Virus record (IMG/VR): IMGVR_UViG_3300049001_000080
Location: 1 to 64,000 of that record
Direction: 5' to 3' (one strand)
Source: a virus
Length of the DNA stretch: 64,000 bases
This document shows positions 15,602 through 23,835 of the stretch, one piece after another. The notes below the pieces were generated by a model. That model was not told the DNA's origin, did not search any database, and was given only the letters and a program-made list of their open reading frames with translations. The position numbers were made by a program, and so were the translations under genes. The number at the start of each line of letters is the position of its first letter. Position 1 is the first letter of the stretch.

Positions 15602-16437
15602 TCGATCACCACGGGGCGCACCAGCCGGAGGTCCCGCTCCTTGAGGCGGCGCAGCCGGACCTCCTCGCGGCGGTCGGGGCCGGAGAACTCCACCAGCTCG
15701 GAGCACTCGTACAGGACCGACATGGTGTGGCCGCCGTACCCCGTCCGGATCTCCTCGGGCGTGAGGTTGGTGGTCAGGATCGTCGGCATGCTCTGCTGCA
15801 CCCGGTGCCGGATGACCTCCTCCAGGGTGGAGTCGGCGATGCTCCTGACCCCCTTGTGCTCGCGGCCCAGGTCGTCGATCAGCAGCACCCCGGCGTTGCG
15901 CACGCGTCGCACGAACCAGGCCCGCTCCGCCTTGTCGGTCCAGCCGCCGGAGAACGAGGAGAGCAGGCTCGCGAAGGTGGTCGAGTACCCGTCGAACCCG
16001 GAGGACACGAGCCGCTTGAGCAGCAGCTCGGCGAACATCGTCTTTCCCGTCCCGCGGCCCTCGCCGTGCAGGATCAGCCCGAGGCCGGAGTCGATGTACT
16101 CGGCGGCGCTCGCGGTGTACCGCTCGGCGAGGTCGAGGTGGGCGACGTTGACGCTGAACTGGTCGACCCAGCTCAGGCGCTGGTAGGCCAGCCCGATGCC
16201 CGAGTAGAGGAAGCGCAGGTGCAGGTACCCCTGGTTGCCCGGCGGGCACTCGTACTCGCCCACCTGCTCCCGCTGGGTCATCGGCGCGTACCAGCGGAAG
16301 GAGCCGGTGCCCCGGCAGGTCACGCAGTGGTCGTGGTCGACGGCCAGCCCGGGGTAGCGACTCTCCAGCTCGTCGAGCTGCTCGTCGGGCAGCGAGAGGA
16401 CGGTGCTGGGAACGGGCGGTAGCTGGAGGAGCGGCAT
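15598..16437 (-). CDS. DnaC-like AAA+ helicase loader
   Basis: The 279-residue protein has an N-terminal CxxC zinc half-site (HCVTCRGTGSFRWY), then an AAA+ core: Walker A GEGRGTGKT, Walker B VLLIDDLGRE, sensor I TILTTNLTPEE, and an arginine-finger region before RRLKERD. These features match DnaC/DnaI-type loaders that place the helicase on DNA. It lies directly ahead of the helicase gene and overlaps it by GTGA. ATG 16435-16437 follows a GAGAGG site inside the conserved CCGCCAGA leader. Confidence 0.85.
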   Translation of the reverse strand: MPLLQLPPVPSTVLSLPDEQLDELESRYPGLAVDHDHCVTCRGTGSFRWYAPMTQREQVGEYECPPGNQGYLHLRFLYSGIGLAYQRLSWVDQFSVNVAHLDLAERYTASAAEYIDSGLGLILHGEGRGTGKTMFAELLLKRLVSSGFDGYSTTFASLLSSFSGGWTDKAERAWFVRRVRNAGVLLIDDLGREHKGVRSIADSTLEEVIRHRVQQSMPTILTTNLTPEEIRTGYGGHTMSVLYECSELVEFSGPDRREEVRLRRLKERDLRLVRPVVIE

Positions 16438-16446
16438 GCGCGTCGA

Positions 16447-16460
16447 CCTCTCTGGCGGTG
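16447..16460 (-). promoter_or_regulatory. Extended ribosome-binding leader of the helicase loader
   Basis: Minus-strand CACCGCCAGAGAGG, ten bases before the ATG at 16437; a member of the CCGCCAGA-AGG leader set. Confidence 0.55.
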
Positions 16461-16482
16461 TGCTGGCGGTGGCGGTGACGAG

Positions 16483-16908
16483 CTAGCGGCGGAGGCGCTC
16501 CGCGATGGGGCCGGCGAAGTCGACGTCAGCGGCCCTACAGAACCTGGTGATCCCCACGGCGCCGGCCCAGTGGCCGTCCTGCGGAGGCGCGAACGCGAAG
16601 CGGGCGATGGGCACCGCCAGCTCGCCCCACTGGCGCAGGAACCGCTTGAATATCGCGGCCTCCCGGGCCGGGTCGCGGCCCTGGATCGGCCCGCGGCGGG
16701 CCTCGACCTCTGCCACCACGTAGTCGCGCAGGTCGCTCCAGGTCCACTGGTCCTGCGGGCGGGCCAGGTAGGAGGCGGCCGTGGACATCGGCGCGCGGCG
16801 GGGGGTGACGGTGACCCGCTGGACGACGCGAGGCACCTCGGTCGTGATCACCAGGCGGACGACCCCGGATGCATCCCGGGCCGTCGTCACCGACTCAGCG
16901 CTCGACAC
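16483..16908 (-). CDS. Hypothetical protein, 141 aa
   Basis: The GTG at 16906-16908 has GAGGAGG seven bases upstream, which fixes the start despite a 14-base overlap with the upstream gene. The product has a basic N-terminus and a helical, Trp-containing body (YVVAEVEARRGPIQGRDPAREAAIFKRFLRQWGE segment, residues about 65-98). No known domain is recognised. It is encoded just before the helicase loader. Confidence 0.55.
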   Translation of the reverse strand: MSSAESVTTARDASGVVRLVITTEVPRVVQRVTVTPRRAPMSTAASYLARPQDQWTWSDLRDYVVAEVEARRGPIQGRDPAREAAIFKRFLRQWGELAVPIARFAFAPPQDGHWAGAVGITRFCRAADVDFAGPIAERLRR

Positions 16909-17446
16909 CGACGACCTCCTCCTCGACGCGGCCGAACTGGTCGCGGAGCACGCTCTGGCGGAACGCCGCCACCACCGGCTCCACCCGGGCGCGGACGCCC
17001 TCCGGCTCGGCCTCTAGGTCGCCGTCGTGGCCGATCACGACGGTGCTCGACTTGTGCACCAGGCAGACCTGGCCGTCCGGCCGGACGAGGGCCCAGTGGT
17101 AGCTGTCGGACCCGCAGACGTAGCCGGCGACCTCGTGCCCGGCCACCAGCGCGGTCACCCTACGGCCCTCGCGGACCGCCCACCCGATCTGACGGTCGGA
17201 CATCCTTGACCCGGCGTGGGGGACCTGCCTTCGAGCACCTGACACGCTGACGCGCCCCCTCACGAAGGAGAGGCCCCGGCACAGCTCGGGCCGGCTGAGT
17301 CGAGCCGGGGCCGGCGGTACGGGGGGCACCACAGAGCTGCCGGTGGAGCTGAGACGTCCTAGCGTGGCGGTCCCGTACCTGCTCCCCGGACCGTAGCACG
17401 ACGAGCCGCTGACCAGCAGTTTCCCGTCGAGGGTGGTCGCCCTCAT
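16895..17446 (-). CDS. Hypothetical protein with uncertain start
   Basis: The conserved-looking part is the last 102 residues, from MSDRQIGWAVREGRR (ATG 17201-17203), with SYHWALVRPDGQVCLVHKSS and an acidic C-terminus. An ATG at 17444-17446 forms the usual ATGA overlap with the upstream exonuclease stop and would add 81 residues, but that extension is Pro/Ser/Arg-rich, has weaker GC bias at third positions, and contains a hairpin (17272-17312). So either the long form is real or the region 17204-17442 is a leader. No function is recognised. Confidence 0.5.
   Translation of the reverse strand: MRATTLDGKLLVSGSSCYGPGSRYGTATLGRLSSTGSSVVPPVPPAPARLSRPELCRGLSFVRGRVSVSGARRQVPHAGSRMSDRQIGWAVREGRRVTALVAGHEVAGYVCGSDSYHWALVRPDGQVCLVHKSSTVVIGHDGDLEAEPEGVRARVEPVVAAFRQSVLRDQFGRVEEEVVGVER
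17272..17312. other. GC-rich hairpin in the leader/5' part of the preceding frame
   Basis: GGCCCCGG (17272-17279) and GCTCG (17284-17288) pair with CGAGC (17301-17305) and CGGGGCC (17306-17312), with a four-base bulge and a 12-base loop. It could be a terminator after the exonuclease gene or a translational control element. Confidence 0.45.
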
Positions 17447-18333
17447 AGCCACGATCCTGCCCGGTCGCCCCACAGCGTCCCCCGCGCGAGGTGCTCCTCG
17501 ATCCGACGCAGCTCGTACCGGCGCAGGAAGCTCACGAGGTGCGGGTAGAGGGCGTCGCCCGGGGCCGTCAGGCGGGTCGGGGGCGGCGTGACGTGCAGCA
17601 GGGTGGACTCCGCCCGCAGGTCCACCAGGCGCAGGCTCAGCTCCACCAGGGCGCGCTCCGCGGCCTCCAGCCCACCCAGCACCTCGGGCCAGCTCCAGCC
17701 GGCGGCCTGGAGCATCTTGGCGGCCCGCTTCGGCCCTACCCCGCGCAGCCCCGGCACCGAGTCGCCGGGGTCGCCCTGGAGGGCCATCGCCATGGCGAGG
17801 TGCTCGGGGCGACAGCCGAGGGCCGTGTACACCCGGGCCTCGTCCCAGCGCTCGGTCGCGTTGCGCCCGGTGCCCACCTTGACCTGCGTGGTGCCCGGAT
17901 CGACGAGCTGGAGCAGGTCGTGGTCGCCAGACACGATGACCACGCGCCCATCATGGGCGCGGACGGCCCGCCAGTACGAGGCGATCAGGTCGTCGGCCTC
18001 CCAGCCGGGCACCTCCGTGTGGAGGATGCCGGAGAGGGTGAGGAACTCCTTGGCCATCGCGAAGGGCGAGTGCTCGCCGTGCTCGCGGCGTCGCTCGCGG
18101 TCCTCCTTGTAGCGGGCGTAGAGGGCGGTCCGGAACTCCGACCGGCCCCCGTCCCAGCAGACCACCACGGACGCCGGCTGCTCCTCGCGGACGTGCCGCG
18201 CGACGCTGTTGATGAACGTCATCACGGCGCCGGTGGGCGCCCCGTCACCGACGAGCCCGGCGTGCTCCATCCCCTTGACCGCCCGCATGAGCACGTTGTT
18301 TCCGTCGATGAGCAGCGTGGGTCCATCGGCCAT
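17443..18333 (-). CDS. 5'-3' exonuclease (FEN/PolA N-terminal type)
   Basis: The 296-residue protein follows the 5'-3' exonuclease layout: LLIDGNNVLMRA, VVVCWDGGRSEFRTALYARYKEDR, GWEADDLIASY, VVIVSGDHDLLQLV and the helix-hairpin-helix GDPGDSVPGLRGVGPKRAAKML. The clustered acidic residues bind the two metal ions. Such enzymes remove RNA primers and 5' flaps, complementing the DnaE-type polymerase, which lacks this activity. ATG 18331-18333 is the natural start. Confidence 0.9.
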   Translation of the reverse strand: MADGPTLLIDGNNVLMRAVKGMEHAGLVGDGAPTGAVMTFINSVARHVREEQPASVVVCWDGGRSEFRTALYARYKEDRERRREHGEHSPFAMAKEFLTLSGILHTEVPGWEADDLIASYWRAVRAHDGRVVIVSGDHDLLQLVDPGTTQVKVGTGRNATERWDEARVYTALGCRPEHLAMAMALQGDPGDSVPGLRGVGPKRAAKMLQAAGWSWPEVLGGLEAAERALVELSLRLVDLRAESTLLHVTPPPTRLTAPGDALYPHLVSFLRRYELRRIEEHLARGTLWGDRAGSWL

Positions 18334-18339
18334 TTCTAC

Positions 18340-18774
18340 CTAGCTCCACATCTCTGAGTACGGCTCACGGGACCGCAGGGCGGCCAGGGTGTACGGGACC
18401 ATGCCGGATGCGGGGAGCAGCAGGAGGGGGAACCAGCGGAGACCATCACACTTCTCGGGCTCGCGGTTGACCGGCTCACCCGTCCACCGAGTGGCCTCGA
18501 AGAACAGAGCCACCCGACTGCCGTCGTCGGTTTTGTGGTGCATGGTATGCACGAGCCGAGGCTCGTGCACGATGATCCCCAGCTCCTCGTGAGCCTCGCG
18601 AACCAGGGTGTGGCTCGCCATCTCGCCGGCCTCTAGGTGCCCGCTGGGCAGGTGCCAGAGCCCAGCCCCGAACGGCAGGTCGCGGGCTCGCAGCCCGAGG
18701 AGCACGGCGCCGTCGCGGCGGAGGACGAGGTGGACGCCCACGACGACCCGGTGCCTCGTGGCGACGGTGCTCAC
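18340..18774 (-). CDS. Nudix hydrolase
   Basis: The 144-residue protein contains a full Nudix box at about residues 43-65: GHLEAGEMASHTLVREAHEELGI fits G-x5-E-x7-R-E-U-x-E-E-x-G-U when read from GHLEAGE. Members hydrolyse nucleoside diphosphates linked to another moiety, so it may clean up oxidised or non-canonical nucleotides. The GTG at 18772-18774 overlaps the upstream stop (GTGA). Substrate cannot be read from the sequence. Confidence 0.85.
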   Translation of the reverse strand: MSTVATRHRVVVGVHLVLRRDGAVLLGLRARDLPFGAGLWHLPSGHLEAGEMASHTLVREAHEELGIIVHEPRLVHTMHHKTDDGSRVALFFEATRWTGEPVNREPEKCDGLRWFPLLLLPASGMVPYTLAALRSREPYSEMWS

Positions 18775-19160
18775 TGAGGGGCCTCGATCTCGGGGATGTC
18801 CAGGTCCTCGTCGGGGGACGGAGGCACCTCGTAGTTGGCGGCGCAGGCGTAGACGACGGCGAGGCAGCGAGCCGCCCGCTGGCCGTCTATCTTGCCCCGG
18901 TCGAGGAGGGCGTAGATCATCCGCTCGACGTCGGCGAAGTGGTAGACCCGGGCCTTGTTCCGCCGGGCCGGCACCTCGCCGAACAGACCGGCCCTCTCGC
19001 GCCAGCGGACCCAGTAGACCTTTCGGGCGAAGAAGACCGTGGCTACCTGGCCGATCTTCCACTCCGGCCCGAAGTCCGGTCGCCCGGCAAAGCGCATCCG
19101 GTCGGGGTCGACGCCCTCGGGGGTCACCACGACGGTCGGGAACGGGTCCCCGGTGGCCAC
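18771..19160 (-). CDS. MerR-like winged-helix DNA-binding protein
   Basis: A 129-residue protein. Residues about 33-90 (WKIGQVATVFFARKVYWVRW, then ARVYHFADVERMIYALLDRGKI) match a MerR/excisionase-type winged helix: recognition helix, a wing, and the YxxxDVER helix. The C-terminus is acidic (DEDLDIPEIEAPQ). GTG 19158-19160 follows GGAGG. Its place before Nudix and exonuclease genes suggests regulation of this block; the target is unknown. Confidence 0.65.
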   Translation of the reverse strand: MATGDPFPTVVVTPEGVDPDRMRFAGRPDFGPEWKIGQVATVFFARKVYWVRWRERAGLFGEVPARRNKARVYHFADVERMIYALLDRGKIDGQRAARCLAVVYACAANYEVPPSPDEDLDIPEIEAPQ

Positions 19161-19167
19161 GACCCTC

Positions 19168-19944
19168 CTACCGGAGGTAGATGGAGGTCGTCGGCGCGGG
19201 GGCGACGACGGCGTGCTCCTGGAGGCGGGCCAGCAGGGACGGGTCCTTGCGCACGGCCTCGGACGCCTTGGCCTTGTCGAAGACGCGGGCGACCACGGGC
19301 AGCGAGGTGAGCGCGAGGTACTCGGCGCGGTCGAAGACGCCGGCCTCATGCGCGGCCAGCAGCCGCGCCGAGTCGACACGCGGCTCGCCCGAGCTGGTAG
19401 TACGCGCCCACCGCTTGCCGCTCTCGGGGTCGACGTGCTCGGTCTTGTCGAGGTAGTGGCCGTCCTTGTCCCGCAGGCTCGCCTTCGCGACCAGCACGCG
19501 CTCGCCGTCGACCTCCTGGTAGACGTCCTCGGGCGTGACGCGGCCGGTCCGCTCGGCGAGGTGGTCCAGGTGGTGCGCGGCGACCTCGCGGACGCCCACC
19601 TCCTTGCGCTCCTTGACCAGCTTGGCCACGAGGTCGAGGACCAGCCGCTCGGCGACCAGCTTGGCGACCTCGTCGTCCGACAGCTCGCGCGAGGTCGCGG
19701 GGGCGACGCGGCCGTAGACGGTGGGGAGCGCCACCAGGGCGGCACGCTGGGCGTCAGTGAGCGGCTTGACCGGCGGCGGGGCGGCCTCGGCCGGCGCCAC
19801 CGAGGAGGACGGCAGGCCGGAGTCGATCAGGTCCTGGAGCATCTGCTCGAAGGTCCGGCCGTCGCGCGCCACGGCGCTCTTGGCCCGGCTGAGCAGGTCC
19901 TGGATGGCGGGGTCCCGGCGTGCGACCTCGTTGCTGGCGGTCAT
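19168..19944 (-). CDS. Hypothetical protein, 258 aa
   Basis: A helical, charged protein with an N-terminal region of phage type (MTASNEVARRDPAIQDLLSR), a Pro/Ala-rich linker near residue 55, and a long helical middle (LSDDEVAKLVAERLVLDLVAKLVKERKE). It is the first gene after the hairpin at 20025-20072 and a possible promoter, so it may head a transcription unit. No domain is recognised. Confidence 0.6.
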   Translation of the reverse strand: MTASNEVARRDPAIQDLLSRAKSAVARDGRTFEQMLQDLIDSGLPSSSVAPAEAAPPPVKPLTDAQRAALVALPTVYGRVAPATSRELSDDEVAKLVAERLVLDLVAKLVKERKEVGVREVAAHHLDHLAERTGRVTPEDVYQEVDGERVLVAKASLRDKDGHYLDKTEHVDPESGKRWARTTSSGEPRVDSARLLAAHEAGVFDRAEYLALTSLPVVARVFDKAKASEAVRKDPSLLARLQEHAVVAPAPTTSIYLR

Positions 19945-19984
19945 GAGGACTACCTCTCGTCGTTCGTACTGGCTCCTGGCTGGG

Positions 19985-20018
19985 GCGTCGGTAGTGTATA
20001 GAATCCTTAGCACTACAC
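19985..20018 (-). promoter_or_regulatory. Possible promoter for the 19944-leftward unit
   Basis: On the minus strand TTGCGT and TATACA are separated by 16 bases, and GTAGTG/CACTAC arms flank the AT-rich centre. It lies between a hairpin terminator and the first gene of a unit, 40-70 bases before the start. Sequence match to the consensus is only moderate. Confidence 0.4.
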
Positions 20019-20024
20019 GCAAGA

Positions 20025-20072
20025 CACCGCCCCGGCGCCGGAGGCTGGTCCGGGGGTCGCGCCGGGGCGGTG
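20025..20072 (-). terminator. Hairpin terminator after the holin-like gene
   Basis: Perfect 14-bp inverted repeat (20025-20038 and 20059-20072) with a 20-base loop, immediately downstream of the stop at 20085. Confidence 0.65.
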
Positions 20073-20084
20073 CCGCTCGATGGG

Positions 20085-20471
20085 TCAGGCGGCGGCGCGG
20101 TGGGCCACCGGCCGGGAGGTGCCGACTCCGACGTCCGCCGTGCGCCGCTCGATCGCCAGCACGGCGGTGTAGCGCAGGGCGCCGAAGTACGCGACCACGT
20201 CGGCCACCAGGGCGTTGATGAAGGCGTTGACGAAGCCGGCCAGGTCGTAGCCGCCGGTGTCGCGGGCCAGGTAGACGATCGAGGCACCGAGGGCGAGGGC
20301 CACGAGGTTGGTGGCGACCTTGACCCAGGGCTCGGCGTAGCGCTTGGTGACCAGGGCGACCAGCAGGGGCACCAGCGCACCCACGAGGTGGACGAGCTGG
20401 AGCGGCTGGAGGGCCACGACCCCCGACTGGAGCGGCTGGAGGACCATAACCCCCGAGCTGAGCACGTACAT
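20085..20471 (-). CDS. Holin-like small membrane protein
   Basis: The 128-residue protein has two to three hydrophobic segments (VHLVGALVPLLVALVTK, VATNLVALALGASIVYLA, and a third amphipathic stretch near AFINALVADVVAYFG) and a charged tail. That layout resembles small phage holins that open the membrane at lysis, though no endolysin lies next to it, so a different membrane role is possible. Residues 7-20 contain a duplicated ten-residue unit (SGVMVLQPLQ, SGVVALQPLQ) from a DNA tandem repeat. ATG 20469-20471 follows GAGAGGAG. Flanking hairpins on both sides make it a single-gene unit. Confidence 0.6.
   Translation of the reverse strand: MYVLSSGVMVLQPLQSGVVALQPLQLVHLVGALVPLLVALVTKRYAEPWVKVATNLVALALGASIVYLARDTGGYDLAGFVNAFINALVADVVAYFGALRYTAVLAIERRTADVGVGTSRPVAHRAAA
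20397..20461 (-). repeat. Approximately 30-bp tandem repeat in the holin-like gene
   Basis: Two near-identical copies containing CTGGAGCGGCTGGAGG encode SGV(M/V)(V/A)LQPLQ twice, producing an in-frame duplication at the protein's N-terminus. Confidence 0.6.
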
Positions 20472-20554
20472 CAGGACTCCTCTCCCCCGACCCCGCCGGG
20501 CGCGGGCTCGGACGACCTCGGCGGTCGGCGCGGGGTGGCGGGCGCAGCACAGAG

Positions 20555-20599
20555 CGAGGCCCCGCGCCTCACCCCTTAGGGCGGCGACGCGGGGCCTCG
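20555..20599 (-). terminator. Hairpin terminator after the DinG-like helicase
   Basis: Perfect 12-bp arms (20555-20566 and 20588-20599) and a 21-base loop, just downstream of the stop at 20611. Confidence 0.65.
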
Positions 20600-20610
20600 G
20601 GCAGGTGGGC

Positions 20611-22683
20611 TCAGATGCCGGCCAGGTACTCCAGCGCGGCATCGCGGTCGACCCGGGTCATGGACGGCATGTCCCGGATGAGCTGGTGCCGGTAGCCCTT
20701 CTTGGCCATCCGGGAGTCGAGGATCGCGACCAGCCCCCGGTCCTGCTTGGACCTGATGAGGCGCCCGGTCCACTGCTGGAGCGTCAGCGACGCGATCGGC
20801 AGGCTGTACTTCCCGAACGAGGCACCGTCGCCGTGGTCGCGGTCGATCCGCTCGCACCGGGCCTCGACCAGCGGCTCCTTGGGCATGGGGAACGCCAGCT
20901 TGGTGACGACCAGCAGGGACAGCGCCTCGCCCTGCACGTCGAACCCGGTGCCGAACGAATTGCTGCCCAGGAGCACTGAGTCCGCCTCGGCCTTGAACCG
21001 GTCGCCCAGGACCTTGTTCTCCAGGTCGCCCTGGACGAGCAGCGGCTGGGTGATGGTGCGCCGGAGGACGGTGGCGGCCCGCTGCATCTGCTTGAGGTTG
21101 GAGAACAGCACGAGCGCGCGCCCGCGCGAGGCACGCACGAGATCCTCGATCTCGGCCACGACGGCGGCCTCCCACTCCTCAGCCTCCGGCCACAAGCTGC
21201 CGTCCCGCCTGGTGCCGCCACCCGGCGGCAGCGGCAGGTCACCGGCGATGTAGAGCCGGCTCTGCGTCGCGTAGTCGAACGGGGTGCCGACGTCGAGGGA
21301 TCGGTGCTCATCGATCCCGAGGCGCCCGGTCACGTAGTCGAACCGCCCGCCCGTCGCGAGCGTCGCGCTGACCAGCGCGACCGGCGTCCTGGCGAACAGG
21401 TGCTGGGCCAGGAAGGGCGCCAGCGAGACGGGGCACGTGTTGATCACCTTGACCTTGCCGCTCCGTGCCGGCTCCGTGCTCACCCAGCGGACCAGGTCCG
21501 GGTCCTCCAGGAACAGTGCCTCGTAGCGCTTGGTCGTGCTGACGACCCGGCCGCTGAGGTACCCGTGCCGGTTCTTGGCCCGGTAGTAGTCCTCGGTCGC
21601 CACCGTCTCCAAGGTCGTGGTGCGCCAGGCCGCGTGGAGCTGCCGGAGGGCCGCGGAGAGCTTCGAGATCATGTCGAGGTTCTCCTCCAGCGTGGCCAGC
21701 CGGACGCGGCCGACCGGGAGGCCGAGTCCGTCGGGGTGGCCACGGGTGGGGGTTGCGTCGAACAGCTCGGCGGCGGCGGCGGTCACCAGGCCGCCGGCCC
21801 GCTCCACGGCCTCGACCACGTCCTCGTCGTCCTGGTAGCGCCGCACCCACGAGCGGGTCTCGTTGGCCAGGGACCGGAAGGTGCCCTCCCGGAGCTGGGT
21901 ACCGATCGTCTCGCCCGCGATCTTCTCGAACTCGTGCGCCTCGTCCAGGACGATCAAGTCGTACGCCCCGAGCATGCCCGCGAAGCGGGCGCCAGCCTCG
22001 GCACGGATCGAGAGGTCGGTGCACAGCAGGGCGTGGTTCACCACGACGATGCTGGAGGCCAGCGCCTTGCGCCGGGCGCGCTCGGCGTAGCACGAGTCGT
22101 CACCGCTGGCGGCCCGCGACTTGCAGCCGGACTCCCGGCACGCGTCGGCCTCCGAGCAGATGCGCGACCACTCGGAGCCCGAGACGTGGATCGGCAGGTC
22201 CTCGCGGGAGCCGTCCCAGTCGGGGTTCTCCTTGGCGTAGGCCAGGATCGACGGGAGGACCAGCGGGACGTCCGAGCCGGCCACCGCCTGCGTGAGGCAC
22301 AGGTACGCGGCCCTGCCCTTGAGCACGGACCAGGTGAACGGGACGCCGAGGTTCTCCTCCAGGAACGGCAGGTCCTTGTTGGAGAGCTGGCCCTGCAAGT
22401 TCTTCGTGGTGACGCTGATGATCACGCGCTTGCCGGACAGCACGGCGGGGATGGCGTACCCCAGCGCCTTACCGGTGCCGGTACCGGCCTGCCCCAGCAG
22501 GTGGGTCGGCGGCCCCTGCTCCGGGTCGTCGGGGTCGAACTCGGCGTGGTCGGCGATGAACCGCTCGATCGCCTCGGCGAGGACGGCCTGCTCGGCGCGC
22601 TCCTCGTAGCCAGGCAGCGTCTCGGCGAGGCGCCGCTGGGCGTCCGCGAAGGTCCGTATGGTCGTCGTGGCCTCAGTAGACAA
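20611..22683 (-). CDS. DinG/XPD-type superfamily 2 helicase
   Basis: The 690-residue protein has Walker A GQAGTGTGKALGY, a DEAH box (VLDEAHEFEK), IVVVNHALLCTDL, motif V/VI GSNSFGTGFDVQGE and LQQWTGRLIRSKQDRG. Cysteines between motifs I and II (YLCLTQ, RICSEADACRESGCKS) match the four-Cys Fe-S insertion of DinG/XPD enzymes. Such helicases move 5'-3' and clear R-loops or recombination intermediates. It heads a unit: ATG 22681-22683 follows the conserved CCGCCAGAGAGGA leader, and a hairpin ends it. Confidence 0.88.
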   Translation of the reverse strand: MSTEATTTIRTFADAQRRLAETLPGYEERAEQAVLAEAIERFIADHAEFDPDDPEQGPPTHLLGQAGTGTGKALGYAIPAVLSGKRVIISVTTKNLQGQLSNKDLPFLEENLGVPFTWSVLKGRAAYLCLTQAVAGSDVPLVLPSILAYAKENPDWDGSREDLPIHVSGSEWSRICSEADACRESGCKSRAASGDDSCYAERARRKALASSIVVVNHALLCTDLSIRAEAGARFAGMLGAYDLIVLDEAHEFEKIAGETIGTQLREGTFRSLANETRSWVRRYQDDEDVVEAVERAGGLVTAAAAELFDATPTRGHPDGLGLPVGRVRLATLEENLDMISKLSAALRQLHAAWRTTTLETVATEDYYRAKNRHGYLSGRVVSTTKRYEALFLEDPDLVRWVSTEPARSGKVKVINTCPVSLAPFLAQHLFARTPVALVSATLATGGRFDYVTGRLGIDEHRSLDVGTPFDYATQSRLYIAGDLPLPPGGGTRRDGSLWPEAEEWEAAVVAEIEDLVRASRGRALVLFSNLKQMQRAATVLRRTITQPLLVQGDLENKVLGDRFKAEADSVLLGSNSFGTGFDVQGEALSLLVVTKLAFPMPKEPLVEARCERIDRDHGDGASFGKYSLPIASLTLQQWTGRLIRSKQDRGLVAILDSRMAKKGYRHQLIRDMPSMTRVDRDAALEYLAGI

Positions 22684-22690
22684 CTCGGGG

Positions 22691-22705
22691 TCCTCTCTGG
22701 CGGGG
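22691..22705 (-). promoter_or_regulatory. Extended ribosome-binding leader of the DinG-like gene
   Basis: Minus-strand CCCCGCCAGAGAGGA ahead of the ATG at 22683; a member of the shared leader set. Confidence 0.55.
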
Positions 22706-22749
22706 TACGAGGGTGCAGCCTAGCACGCTACTGCCAGGGATCTCTAACA

Positions 22750-23835
22750 CTAGCCGACCGGCTCAGCACCACCTAGCGGCAGCGGCGGCTCCAGCGCGGC
22801 CCGGCACCGCTCTACGGCCCTCTCGATCACGCCGGCTGGGTCCTTGGCCCACAGCTCGCCCTGGTCCTCGGTCAGCCCCAGCCACTGGTCCAGCGAGACG
22901 CCAAAGCCGCCACCGAGGTGCCAGCGCTCCACCCAGTCATCCTCGTCCTCGACCTGGGCGTTGCCCAGGACCACCTCGGACACCAGGTCGGGCACGCCGT
23001 CGGGGTAGCCGGCGGCCCAGTCACCGACGGCGCCGGAGAGCGGCCGACCGGGCAGGAGCAGCCCCAGCAGGTGCCGGTAGCCGTCGCCACGCGGCAGGTC
23101 GGCGCGGTGGCGCACCCGGCGGCGGGTCGCCTCGACGTCCTCGCCCGTGATCGGGTTGTGGCCGACCTTGACGTGCTCCTCCCACCACAGGCCGACGCCT
23201 CGGCGCTGCCAGGCGGGCACGTCGTTGATGTTGACCCCGAGGTCGTGCAGCATCTCGTTCTTCTCGCTGGTCGAGGTCCCCTCCAGCGTCCCGGTGGCCC
23301 TGGCCGCACTGGCGCCCCTCCCGCGCAGCGTCCAGTAGGCCCAGCCGTTCAGGCAGCAGCGGAACGCGTCGTCCTGCCGCCACCGGAAGTAGTCGAGCAC
23401 GTCCTCGTCGGTGGCCGCCATCCAGACCCGCGAGTCGAAGGTCGGGTAGTCGGCCGGCGCCGTCGCGTGGATGAACGCGGCCGTGGCGGTGGCGGCCGTC
23501 AGCGAGACGATCTTCTCCAGCTCACGGTCGAACATGTCCCAGCCGCGCGGGAGCAGGATCGAGATCTCGTCGGACTCGGTGTAGGCGTAGACGCCGCCGA
23601 ACTCGGTGAGCAGCCTGGCCGCAGTCGCCTGCATCGCGCTGGCGAACCGCTCGTCGAACGGGCGCTCGTACCCGCGCGTCTCGACGAGCCGGGTGAAGGA
23701 GCGCCCGTCCACCCGAACGATGGTCCACATGCCCTTCGGCACGGTGAGCGAGTGCCACCACTCGCCGGCCCGCATCCGGCGCTCCAGGTCGCTCGCGCCC
23801 TCGCGGCGCGGGATCGGGCTGTAGTCGACGACCAT
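22750..23835 (-). CDS. Thg1-like 3'-5' nucleotidyltransferase
   Basis: The 361-residue protein matches the tRNA-His guanylyltransferase family: VRVDGRSFTRL (first metal Asp), RPFDERFASAMQATA, YAYTESDEISILL (second acidic pair), FDSRVW and EKNEMLHDLGVNIND. Thg1-type enzymes add nucleotides in the reverse 3'-5' direction, classically G-1 on tRNA-His; bacterial and phage members often repair 5'-truncated tRNAs. About 110 C-terminal residues extend past the usual core. No tRNA gene is seen in this window. ATG 23833-23835 overlaps the upstream stop (TGATG) and has the CCGCCGGAGAGG leader. Confidence 0.85.
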   Translation of the reverse strand: MVVDYSPIPRREGASDLERRMRAGEWWHSLTVPKGMWTIVRVDGRSFTRLVETRGYERPFDERFASAMQATAARLLTEFGGVYAYTESDEISILLPRGWDMFDRELEKIVSLTAATATAAFIHATAPADYPTFDSRVWMAATDEDVLDYFRWRQDDAFRCCLNGWAYWTLRGRGASAARATGTLEGTSTSEKNEMLHDLGVNINDVPAWQRRGVGLWWEEHVKVGHNPITGEDVEATRRRVRHRADLPRGDGYRHLLGLLLPGRPLSGAVGDWAAGYPDGVPDLVSEVVLGNAQVEDEDDWVERWHLGGGFGVSLDQWLGLTEDQGELWAKDPAGVIERAVERCRAALEPPLPLGGAEPVG

